Shown here: piece after piece, positions 51,045-63,237 of the stretch
Layout: every line of letters begins with the position of its first letter
How positions within the stretch are numbered: position 1 is the first letter of the stretch
Assembly (NCBI RefSeq): GCF_040869045.1
Contig: NW_027136908.1
Span: 558,001-622,000 of the forward strand
Direction: 5' to 3'
DNA: 64,000 nucleotides
Source of the DNA: Eurosta solidaginis
Taxonomy: Eukaryota > Arthropoda > Insecta > Diptera > Tephritidae
Position numbers and translations under genes: made by a program
The notes under the pieces: model-generated
Database searches by the model: none
The model's input: the letters and a program-made list of their open reading frames with translations, nothing else
What the model was told of the DNA's origin: nothing

Positions 51045-54000
51045 ATCAGCTTGTGGATTAATATACACATAAAAACCTACCATCTGCAAAAACAAAATCG
51101 ATTCTGTCTTGCTTGGTTCAATAGATATGGACACTTATCCCTTTTAGTCGGTTAATCCCACCCACAATAGAGATGGACACTTATCCCTTTTAGTCTGATA
51201 ACCCCATCCACTTTGACGTAGAAATTGAACCGTTAACGATAGAACTTTGTATCAGCCTTTGAATTAATACACACATAAAAACCTATCATCTGCAAAAACA
51301 AAATCGATTCTATCTTGCTTGGTTCAATATATATGGATACTTATGCCTTTTAGTCGGTTAACCCCACCCATTTTGACGTAGAAATTGAACCGTTAATGAT
51401 AGAACATTGGATCAGCTTGCGGATTAATATACACATAAAAACCTACCATCTGCAAAAACAAAATCGATTCTATCTTGCTTGGTTCAATAGATATGGATAC
51501 TTATCCCTTTTGTTTGGTTAACCCCACCCACGTTGACGTAGAAATTGAACCGTTAATGATAGAACCTTGGATCAGCTTGTGGATTAATACACGCATAAAA
51601 ACCTACCATCTGCAAAAACAAAATCGATTCTATCTTGCTTGGTTCAATAGATATGGACACTTATCCCTTTTAGTCGGTTAACCCCACCCAGTATGACGTA
51701 GAAATTGAACCGTTAGCGATAGAACCTTGGATCAGCTTGTGGATTAATATACACATAAAAACCTATCATCTGAAAAAACAAAATCGATTCTATCTTGCTT
51801 GGTTCAATATATATGGATACTTATCCCTTTTATTTGGTTAACCCCACCCACTTTGACGTAGAAATTGAACCGTTAATGATAGAACCTTGGATCAGCTTGT
51901 GAATTAATATACACATAAAAACCTACCATATGCAAAAACAAAATCGATTCTATCTTGCTTGGTTCAATAGATATGGATACTTATCCCTTTTAGTCGGTTA
52001 ACCCCACCCACTTTGACGTAGAAACTGAACCGTTAATGATAGAACCTTGGATCAGCTTGTGGATTAATATACACATAAAAACCTATCATCTGCAAAAACA
52101 AAATCGATTCGATCTTGCTTGGTTCAATATATATGGATACTTATCCCTTTTATTTGGTTAACCCCACCCACTTTGACGTAGAAATTGAACCGTTAATGAT
52201 AGAACCTTGGATCAGCTTGTGGATTAATATACGCATAAAAACCTACCATCTGCAAAAACAAAATCGATTCTATCTTGCTTGGTTCAATAGATATGGACAC
52301 TTATCCCTTTTAGTCGGTTAACCCCACCCAGTATGACGTAGAAATTGAACCGTTAGCGATAGAACCTTGGATCAGCTTGTGGATTAATATACACATAAAA
52401 ACCTACCATCTGCAAAAACAAAATCGATTCTATCTTGCTTGGTTCAATAGATATGGATACTTATCCCTTTTATTTGGTTAACCCCACCCACTTTGACGTA
52501 GAAATTGAACCGTTAATGATAGAACCTTGGATCAGCTTGTGGATTAATATACACATAAAAACCTACCATCTGCAAAAATAAAATCGATTCTGTCTTTCTT
52601 GGTTCAATAGATATGGACACTTATCCCTTTTAGTCGGTTAACCCCTCCCAGTATGACGTAGAAATCGAACCGTTAGCGATAGAACCTTGGATCGGCTTGT
52701 GGATTAATACACACATAAAAACCTATCATCTGTAAAAACAAAATCGATTCTTTCTTGCTTGGTTCAATATATATGGATACTTATCCCTTTTAGTCGGTTA
52801 ACCCCACCCACTTTGACGTAGAAATTGAACCGTTAATGATAGAAACTTGGATCAGCTGGTGGATTAATATACACATAAAAACTTACCAACTGCAAAAACA
52901 AAATCGATTCTATCTTGCTTGGTTCAATAGATATGGATACTTATCCCTTTTAGTCGGTTAACCCCACCCACTTTGACGTAGAAATTGAACCGTTAATGAT
53001 AGAACCTTGGATCAGCTTGTGGATTAATATACACATAAAAACCTACCATCTGCAAAAATAAAATCTATTCTGTCTTGCTTGGTTCAATAGATATGGACAC
53101 TTATCCCTTTTAGTCGGTTAACCCCTCCCAGTATGACGTAGAAATCGAACCGTTAGCGATAGAACCTTGGATCGGCTTGTGGATTAATACACACATAAAA
53201 ACCTATCATCTGCAAAAACAAAATCGATTCTATCTTGCTTGGTTCAATATATATGGATACTTATCCCTTTTATTTGGTTAACCCCACCCACTTTGACGTA
53301 GAAATTGAACCGTTAATGATAGAACCTTGGATCAGCTTGTGGATTAATATACACATAAAAACCTACCATCTGCAAAAACAAAATCGATTCTGTCTTGCTT
53401 GGTTCAATAGATATGGACACTTATCCCTTTTAGTCGGTTAATCCCACCCACAATAGATATGGACACTTATCCCTTTTAGTTGGATAACCCCATCCACTTT
53501 GACGTAGAAATTGAACCGTTAACGATAGAACTTTGTATCAGCCTTTCAATTAATACACACATAAAAACCTATCATCTGCAAAAACAAAATCGATTCTATC
53601 TTGCTTGGTTCAATATATATGGATACTTATCCCTTTTAGTCGGTTAACCCCACCCATTTTGACGTAGAAATTGAACCGTTAATGATAGAACCTTGTATCA
53701 GCTTGTGGATTAATATACACATAAAAACCTACCATCTGCAAAAACAAAATCGATTCTATCTTGCTTGGTTCAATATATATGGATACTTATCCCTTTTATT
53801 TGGTTAACCCCACCCATTTTGACGTAGAAATTGAACCGTTAATGATAGAAGCTTGGATCAGCTTGTGGATTAATATACACATAAAAACCTACCATCTGCA
53901 AAAACAAAATCGATTCTATCTTGCTTGGTTCAATAGATATGGATACTTATCCCTTTTATTTGGTTAACCCCACCCACGTTGACGTAGAAATTGAACCGTT

Positions 54001-54730
54001 AATGATAGAACCTTGGATCAGCTTGTGGATTAATATACACATAAAAACCTTCCATCTGCAAAAACAAAATCGATTCTATCTTGCTTGGTTCAATAGATAT
54101 GGACACTTATCCCTTTTAGTCGGTTAACCCCACCCAGTATGACGTAGAAATTGAACCGTTAGCGATATAACCTTGGATCAGCTTGTGGATTAATATACAC
54201 ATAAAAACCTATCATCTGCAAAAACAAAATCGATTCTATCTTGCTTGGTTCAATATATATGGATACTTATCCCTTTTATTTGGTTAACCCCACCCACTTT
54301 GACGTAGAAATTGAACCGTTAATGATAGAACCTTGGATCAGCTTGTGGATTAATATACACATAAAAACCTACCATATGCAAAAACAAAATCGATTCTATC
54401 TTGCTTGGTTCAATAGATATGGATACTTATCCCTTTTAGTCGGTTAACCCCACCCACTTTGACGTAGAAATTGAACCGTTAATGATAGAACCTTGGATCA
54501 GCTTGTGGATTAATATACACATAAAAACCTACCATATGCAAAAATAAAATCGATTCTGTCTTGCTTGGTTCAATAGATATGGACACTTATCCCTTTTAGT
54601 CGGTTAACCCCACCCAGTATGACGTAGAAATCGAAATGTTAGCGATAGAACCTAGGATCAGCTTGTGGATTAATACACACATAAAAACCTATCATCTGCA
54701 AAAACAAAATCGATTCTATCTTGCTTGGTT
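51045..54730. repeat. 3,932-bp tandem duplication, second copy
   Basis: Second copy of 47113-50798. Its left edge lies just after CCTAGGATCAGC near 51033, where the first copy still has CCTTGGATCAGC. Its right edge is near 54730, where CAATATATATGG replaces the CAATAGATATGG of the first copy. Beyond it the sequence follows the 34.8-35.4 kb region at offset 19,891. Confidence 0.9.
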
Positions 54731-55556
54731 CAATATATATGGATACTTATCCCTTTTATTTGGTTAACCCCACCCACTTTGACGTAGAAATTGAACCGTT
54801 TATGATAGAACCTTGGATCAGCTTGTGGATTAATATACACATAAAAATCTACCATATGCAAAAACAAAATCGATTCTATCTTGCTTGGTTCAATAGATAT
54901 GGACACTTATCCCTTTTAGTCGGTTAACCCTACCCACTTTGACGTAGAAATTGAACCGTTAACGATAGAACCTTGGATCAGCTTGTGGATTAATATACAC
55001 ATAAAAACCTACCATCTGCAAAAACAAAATCGATTGTGTCTTGCTTGGTTCAATAGATATATACACTTATCCCTTTTAGTCGGTTAATCCCACCCACAAT
55101 AGATATGGACACTTATCCCTTTTAGTCGGATAACCCCATCCACTTTGACGTAGAAATTGAACCGTTAACGATAGAACTTTGTATCAGCCTTTGAATTAAT
55201 ACACACATAAAAACCTATCATCTGCAAAAACAAAATCGGTTCTATCTTGCTTGGTTCAATATATATGGATACTTATCCCTTTTAGTCGGTTAACCCCACC
55301 CACTTTGACGTAGAAATTGAACCGTTAATGATAGAACCTTGGATCAGCTTGTGGATTAATATACACATAAAAACCTACCATCTGCAAAAACAAAATCGAT
55401 TCTATCTTTCTTGGTTCAATAGATATGGATACTTATCCCTTTTATTTGGTTAACCCCACCCACTTTGACGTAGAAATTGAACCGTTAATGATAGAACCTT
55501 GGATCAGCTTGTGGATTAATATACACATAAAAACCTACCATATGCAAAAACAAAAT

Positions 55557-55847
55557 CGATTCTATCTTGCTTGGTTCAATAGATATGGACACTTATCCCT
55601 TTTAGTCGGTTAACCCCACCCAGTATGACGTAGAAATTGAACCGTTAGCGATAGAACCTTGGATCAGCTTGTGGATTAATATACACATAAAAACCTATTG
55701 CTTGGTTCAATAGATATGGATACTTATCCCTTTTATTTGGTTAACCCCACCCACTTTGACGTAGAAATTGAACCGTTAATGATAGAACCTTGAATCAGCT
55801 TGTGGATTAATATACACATAAAAACCTACCATCTGCAAAAACAAAAT
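55557..55847 (+). repeat. Two monomers fused by a 29-bp deletion
   Basis: AAAACCTAT (ends 55698) is joined to TGCTTGGTTC, removing the CATCTGC, A-rich end and CGATTCTATCT part of the junction. E spacing is therefore 977 rather than 1,006 between 55097 and 56074. It removes one AATCGATT palindrome. The breakpoint is also where the sequence jumps from a 55-kb-type to a 36.2-kb-type neighbour, so it may mark an exchange. Confidence 0.85.
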
Positions 55848-57972
55848 CGATTCTGTCTTGCTTGGTTCAATAGATATGGATACTTATCCCTTTTAGTCGG
55901 TTAACCCCACCCACTTTGACGTAGAAATTGAACCGTTAATGATAGAACCTTGGATCAGCTTGTGGATTAATATACACATAAAAACCTACCATATGCAAAA
56001 ACAAAATCGATTCTGTCTTGCTTGGTTCAATAGATATGGACACTTATCCCTTTTAGTCGGTTAATCCCACCCACAATAGATATGGACACTTATCCCTTTT
56101 AGTCGGATAACCCCATCCACTTTGACGTAGAAATTGAACCGTTAACGATAGAACTTTGTATCAGCCTTTGAATTAATATACACATAAATACCTATCATCT
56201 GCAAAAACAAAATCGGTTCTATCTTGCTTGGTTCCATATATATGGATACTTATCCCTTTTAGTCGGTTAACCCCACCCACTTTGACGTAGAAATTGAACC
56301 GTTAGCGATAGAACCTTGTATCAGCTTGTGGATTAATATACACATAAAAACCTATCATCTGCAAAAACAAAATCGATTCTATCTTGCTTGGTTCAATATA
56401 TATGGATACTTATCCCTTTTATTTGGTTAACCCCACCCACTTTGACGTAGAAATTGAACCGTTAATGATAGAACCTTGGATCAGCTTGTGGATTAATATA
56501 CACATAAAAACCTACCATATGCAAAAACAAAATCGATTCTATCTTGCTTGGTTCAATAGATATGGATACTTATCCCTTTTAGTCGGTTAACCCCACCCAC
56601 TTTGACGTAGAAATTGAACCGTTAATGATAGAACCTTGGATCAGCTTGTGGATTAATATACACATAAAAACCTACCATATGCAAAAACAAAATCGATTCT
56701 ATCTTGCTTGGTTCAATAGATATGGATACTTATCCCTTTTAGTCGGTTAATCCCACCCACAATAGATATGGACGCTTATCCCTTTTAGTCGGATAACCCC
56801 ATCCACTTTGACGTAGAAATTGAACCGTTAACGATAGAACTTTGTATCAGCCTTTGAATTAATACACACATAAAAACCTATCATCTGCAAAAACAAAATC
56901 GATTCTATCTTGCTTGGTTCAATATATATGGATACTTGTTCCTTTTAGTTCGTTAACCCCACCCACTTTGACGTAGAAATTGAACCGTTAATGATAGAAC
57001 CTTGGATCAGCTTGTGGATTAATATACACATAAAAACCTACCATCTGCAAAAACAAAATCGATTCTATCTTGCTTGGTTCAATAGATATGGATACTTATC
57101 CCTTTTATTTGGTTAACCCCACCCACTTTGACGTAGAAATTGAACCGTTAATGATAGAACCTTGAATCAGCTTGTGGATTAATATACACATAAAAACCTA
57201 CCATCTGCAAAAACAAAATCGATTCTGTCTTGCTTGGTTCAATAGATATGGATACTTATCCCTTTTAGTCGGTTAACCCCACCCACTTTGACGTAGAAAT
57301 TGAACCGTTAATGATAGAACCTTGGATCAGCTTGTGGATTAATATACACATAAAAACCTACCATATGCAAAAACAAAATCGATTCTGTCTTGCTTGGTTC
57401 AATAGATATGGACACTTATCCCTTTTAGTCGGTTAATCCCACCCAAAATAGATATGGACACTTATCCCTTTTAGTCGGATAACCCCATCCACTTTGACGT
57501 AGAAATTGAACCGTTAACGATATAACTTTGTATCAGCCTTTGAATTAATATACACATAAATACCTATCATCTGCAAAAACAAAATCGATTCTATCTTGCT
57601 TGGTTCAATATATATGGATACTTATCCCTTTTAGTCGGTTAACCCCACCCACTTTGACGTAGAAATTGAACCGTTAATGATAGAAACTTGGATCAGCTTG
57701 TGGATTAATATACACATAAAAACTTACCAACTGCAATAACAAAATCGATTCTGTCTTGCTTGGTTCAATAGATATGGATACTTATCCCTTTTAGTCGGTT
57801 AACCCCACCCACTTTGACGTAGAAATTGAACCGTTAATGATAGAACCTTGGATCAGCTTGTGGATTAATATACACATAAAAACCTACCATATGCAAAAAC
57901 AAAATCGATTCTATCTTGCTTGGTTCAATAGATATGGATACTTATCGCTTTTAGTCGGTTAATCCCACCCAC
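55706..57972. repeat. Mosaic of 686-bp tetramers P-Q-R-E
   Basis: E monomers at 56074, 56760 and 57446 are 686 bp apart. From about 56210 to 57750 this matches 35343-36884 and 40576-42120; from 55706 to 56210 it matches 36214-36716. The result is a partial tandem duplication at offset 1,372 (CCTTGAATC at 55790 and 57162; ATAAATACC at 56188 and 57556). The switch near 56210 joins an ATAAATACC tail to an AATCGGTT front, a combination seen nowhere else. Private changes: GGTTCCATATAT near 56232, CCCAAAATAG at 57441-57450, ACGATATAAC near 57517. Confidence 0.8.
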
Positions 57973-58271
57973 AATAGATATGGACACTTATCCCTTTTAG
58001 TCGGATAACCCCATCCACTTTGACGTAGAAATTGAACCGTTAACGATAGAACTTTGTATCAGCCTTTGAATTAATACACACATAAAAACCTATCATCTGC
58101 AAAAACAAAATCGATTCTATCTTGCTTGGTTCAATATATATGGATACTTATCCCTTTTAGTCCGTTAACCCCACCCACTTTGACGTAGAAATTGAACCGT
58201 TAATGATAGAACCTTGGATCAGCTTCTGGATTAATATACACATAAAAACCTACCATCTGCAAAAACAAAAT

Positions 58272-59643
58272 CGATTCTATCTTGCTTGGTTCAATAGATA
58301 TGGATACTTATCCCTTTTATTTGGTTAACCCCACCCACTTTGACGTAGAAATTGAACCGTTAATGATAGAACCTTGGATCAGCTTGTGGATTAATATACA
58401 CATAAAAACCTACCATCTGCAAAAACAAAATCGATTCTGTCTTGCTTGGTTCAATAGATATGGATGCTTATCCCTTTTAGTCGGTTAACCCCACCCACTT
58501 TGACGTAGAAATTGAACCGTTAATGATAGAACCTTGGATCAGCTTGTGGATTAATATACACATAAAAACCTACCATATGCAAAAACAAAATCGATTCTGT
58601 CTTGCTTGGTTCAATAGATATGGACACTTATCCCTTTTAGTCGGTTAATCCCACCCACAATAGATATGGACACTTATCCCTTTTAGTCGGATAACCCCAT
58701 CCACTTTGACGTAGAAATTGAACCGTTAACGATAGAACTTTGTATCAGCCTTTGAATTAATATACACATAAAAACCTATCATCTGCAAAAACAAAATCGA
58801 TTCTATCTTGCTTGGTTCAATATATATGGATACTTATCCCTTTTAGTCGGTTAACCCCACCCACTTTGACGTAGAAATTGAACCGTTAATGATAGAAACT
58901 TGGATCAGCCTGTGGATTAATATACACATAAAAACTTACCAACTGCAAAAACAAAATCGATTCTATCTTGCTTGGTTCAATAGATATGGATACTTATCCC
59001 TTTTAGTCGGTTAACCCCACCCACTTTGACGTAGAAATTGAACCGTTAATGATAGAACCTTGGATCAGCTTGTGGATTAATATACACATAAAAACCTACC
59101 ATCTGCAAAAATAAAATCGATTCTGTCTTGCTTGGTTCAATAGATATGGACACTTATCCCTTTTAGTCGGTTAACCCCTCCCAGTATGACGTAGAAATCG
59201 AACCGTTAGCGATAGAACCTTGGATCAGCTTGTGGATTAATACACACATAAAAACCTATCATCTGCAAAAACAAAATCGATTCTATCTTGCTTGGTTCAA
59301 TATATATGGATACTTATCCCTTTTATTTGGTTAACCCCACCCACTTTGACGTAGAAATTGAACCGTTAATGATAGAACCTTGGATCAGCTTGTGGATTAA
59401 TATACACATAAAAACCTACCATCTGCAAAAACAAAATCGATTCTATCTTGCTTGGTTCAATAGATATGGATACTTATCGCTTTTAGTCGGTTAATCCCAC
59501 CCACAATAGATATGGACACTTATCCCTTTTAGTCGGATAACCCCATCCACTTTGACGTAGAAATTGAACCGTTAACGATAGAACTTTGTATCAGCCTTTG
59601 AATTAATACACACGTAAAAACCTATCATCTGCAGAAACAAAAT
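58272..59643 (+). repeat. Core 8-mer Q-R-E-B-C-D-F-E, instance 7 (1,372 bp)
   Basis: The furthest instance to the right. Marks: GGATGCTTATCC in R, GATCAGCCTGTGG in B, GGTTAACCCCTCCC in D, TTATCGCTTTT in the last E, and CTGCAGAAAC at its end. The preceding P unit has AGTCCGTT and CTTCTGG. Confidence 0.85.
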
Positions 59644-59799
59644 CGATTCTATCTTGCTTGGTTCAATATATATGGATACTTATCCCTTTTAGTCCGTTAA
59701 CCCCACCCACTTGGCGTAGAAATTGAACCGTTAATGATAGAACCTTGGATCAGCCTGTGGATTAATATACACGTAAAAACCTACCATCTGCAAAAACAA

Positions 59800-61030
59800 A
59801 ATCGATTCTATCTTGCTTGGTTCAATAGATATGGATACTTATCCCTTTTATTTGGTTAACCCCACCCACTTTGACATAGAAATTGAACCGTTAATGATAG
59901 AACCTTGGATCAGCTTGTGGATTAATATACACATAAAAACCTACCATCTGCAAAAACAAAATCGATTCTGTGTTGCTTGGTTCAATAGATATGGATACTT
60001 ATCCCTTTTAGTCGGTTAACCCCACCCACTTTGACGTAGAAATTGAACCGTTAATGATAGAACCTTGGATCAGCTTGTGGATTAATATACACATAAAAAC
60101 CTACCATATGCAAAAACAAAATCGATTCTGTCTTGCTTGGTTCAATAGATATGGACACTTATCACTTTTAGTCGGTTAATCCCACCCACAATAGATATGG
60201 ACACTTATCCCTTTTAGTCGGATAACCCCATCCACTTTGACGTAGAAATTGAACCGTTAACGATAGAACTTTGTATCAGCCTTTGAATTAATATACACAT
60301 AAAAACCTATCATCTGCAAAAACAAAATCGATTCTATCTTGCTTGGTTCAATATATATGGATACTTATCCCTTTTAGTCGGTTAACCCCACCCACTTTGA
60401 CGTAGAAATTGAACCATTAATGATAGAAACTTGGATCAGCTTGTGGATTAATATACACATAAAAACTTACCAACTGCAAAAACAAAATCGATTCTGTCTT
60501 GCTTGGTTCAATAGATATGGATACTTATCCCTTTTATTTGGTTAACCCCACCCACTTTGACATAGAAATTGAACCGTTAATGATAGAACCTTGGATCAGC
60601 TTGTGGATTAATATACACATAAAAACCTACCATCTGCAAAAACAAAATCGATTCTGTGTTGCTTGGTTCAATAGATATGGATACTTATCCCTTTTAGTCG
60701 GTTAACCCCACCCACTTTGACGTAGAAATTGAACCGTTAATGATAGAACCTTGGATCAGCTTGTGGATTAATATACACATAAAAACCTACCATATGCAAA
60801 AACAAAATCGATTCTGTCTTGCTTGGTTCAATAGATATGGACACTTATCACTTTTAGTCGGTTAATCCCACCCACAATAGATATGGACACTTATCCCTTT
60901 TAGTCGGATAACCCCATCCACTTTGACGTAGAAATTGAACCGTTAACGATAGAACTTTGTATCAGCCTTTGAATTAATATACACATAAAAACCTATCATC
61001 TGCAAAAACAAATCGATTCTATCTTGCTTG
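59800..61030. repeat. 686-bp tandem duplication, nearly identical copies
   Basis: 59800-60345 matches 60486-61030 at offset 686. Three rare marks occur in both: GACATAGAAATT (59873, 60559), CTGTGTTGCTTGG (59967, 60653) and TTATCACTTTTAG (60160, 60846). One indel differs: the second copy has ACAAATCG near 61011, one A short. In each copy a Q and an R unit precede the E monomer. Confidence 0.88.
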
Positions 61031-61559
61031 GTTCAATAGATATGGATACTTATCCCTTTTAGTCGGTTAACCCCACCCACTTTGACGTAGAAATTGAACC
61101 GTTAATGATAGAACCTTGGATCAGCTTGTGGATTAATATACACATAAAAACCTACCATCTGCAAAAATAAAATCGATTCTGTCTTGCTTGGTTCAATAGA
61201 TATGGACACTTATCCCTTTTAGTCGGTTAACCCCTCCCAGTATGACGTAGAAATCGAACCGTTAGCGATAGAACCTTGGATCAGCTTGTGGATTAATACA
61301 CACATAAAAACCTATCATCTGCAAAAACAAAATCGATTCTATCTTGCTTGGTTCAATATATATGGATACTTATCCCTTTTATTTGGTTAACCCCACCCAC
61401 TTTGACGTAGAAATTGAACCGTTAATGATAGAACCTTGGATCAGCTTGTGGATTAATATACACATAAAAGCCTACCATCTGCAAAAACAAAATCGATTCT
61501 GTCTTGCTTGGTTCAATAGATATGGACACTTATCCCTTTTAGTCGGTTAATCCCACCCA

Positions 61560-63237
61560 CAATAGAGATGGACACTTATCCCTTTTAGTCGGATAAACCC
61601 ATCCACTTTGACGTAGAATTGAACCGTTAACGATAGAACTTTGTATCAGCCTTTGAATTAATACACACATAAAAACCTATCATCTGCAAAAACAAAATCG
61701 ATTCTATCTTGCTTGGTTCAATATATATGGATACTTATCCCTTTTAGTCGGTTAACCCCACCCATTTTGACGTAGAAATTGAACCGTTAATGATAGAACC
61801 TTGGATCAGCTTGTGGATTAATATACACATAAAAACCTACCATCTGCAAAAACAAAATCGATTCTATCTTGCTTGGTTCAATAGATATGGATACTTATCC
61901 CTTTTGTTTGGTTAACCCCACCCAAGTTGACGTAGAAATTGAACCGTTAATGATAGAACCTTGGATCAGCTTGTGGATTAATATACAAATAAAAACCTAC
62001 CATCTGCAAAAACAAAATCGATTCTATCTTGCTTGGTTCAATAGATATGGACACTTATCCCTTTTAGTCGGTTAACCCCACCCAGGATGACGTAGAAATT
62101 GAACCGTTAGCGATAGAACCTTGGATCAGCTTGTGGATTAATATACACATAAAAACCTATTATCTGCAAAAACAAAATCGATTCTATCTTGCTTGGTTCA
62201 ATATATATGGATACTTATCCCTTTTATTTGGTTAAACCCACCCACTTTGACGTAGAAATTGAACCGTTAATGATAGAACCTTGGATCAGCTTGTGGATTA
62301 ATATACACATAAAAACCTACCATATGCAAAAACAAAATCGATTCTATCTTGCTTGGTTCAATAGATATGGATACTTATCCCTTTTAGTCGGTTAACCCCA
62401 CCCACTTTGACGTAGAAATTGAACCGTTAATGATAGAATCTTGGATCAGCTTGTGGATTAATATACACGTGAAAACCTACCATATGCAAAAATAAAATCG
62501 ATTCTGTCTTGCTTGGTTCAATAGATATGGACACTTATCCCTTTTAGTCGGTTAACCCCACCCAGTATGACGTAGAAATCGAACCGTTAGCGATAGAACC
62601 TTGGATCAGCTTGTGGATTAATACACACATAAAAACCTATCATCTGCAAAAACAAAATCGATTCTATCTTGCTTGGTTCAATATATATGGATACTTATCC
62701 CTTTTATTTGGTTAACCCCACCCACTTTGACGTAGAAATTGAACCGTTAATGATAGAACCTTGGATCAGCTTGTGGATTAATATACACATAAAAATCTAC
62801 CATATGCAAAAACAAATTCGATTCTATCTTGCTTGATTCAATAGATATGGACACTTATCCCTTTTAGTCGGTTAACCCTACCCACTTTGACGTAGAAATT
62901 GAACCGTTAACGATAGAACCTTGGATCAGCTTGTGGATTAATATACACATAAAAACCTACCATCTGCAAAAACAAAATCGATTCTGTCTTGCTTGGTTCA
63001 ATAGATATGGACACTTATCCCTTTTAGTCGGTTAATCCCACCCACACTAGATATGGACACTTATCCCTTTTAGTCGGATAACCCCATCCACTTTGACGTA
63101 GAAATTGAACCGTTAACAATAGAACTTTGTATCAGCCTTTGAATTAATACACACATAAAAACCTATCATCTGCAAAAACAAAATCGGTTCTATCTTGCTT
63201 GGTTCAATATATATGGATACTTATCCCTTTTAGTCGG
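61560..63237. repeat. Right domain, single E interval of 1,485 bp
   Basis: Nine monomers plus an E unit without the core 8-mer. It holds TTTTGTTTGG (near 61904), CACCCAGGATGACG (near 62081), TTAAACCCACC (near 62233) and GAATCTTGG (near 62437), changes seen nowhere else, so this part is more divergent than 42-55 kb. The E at 61560 has GATAAACCC and GTAGAATTG (one A short); the E at 63045 has CACTAGATATGG and TTAACAATAG. Confidence 0.78.
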
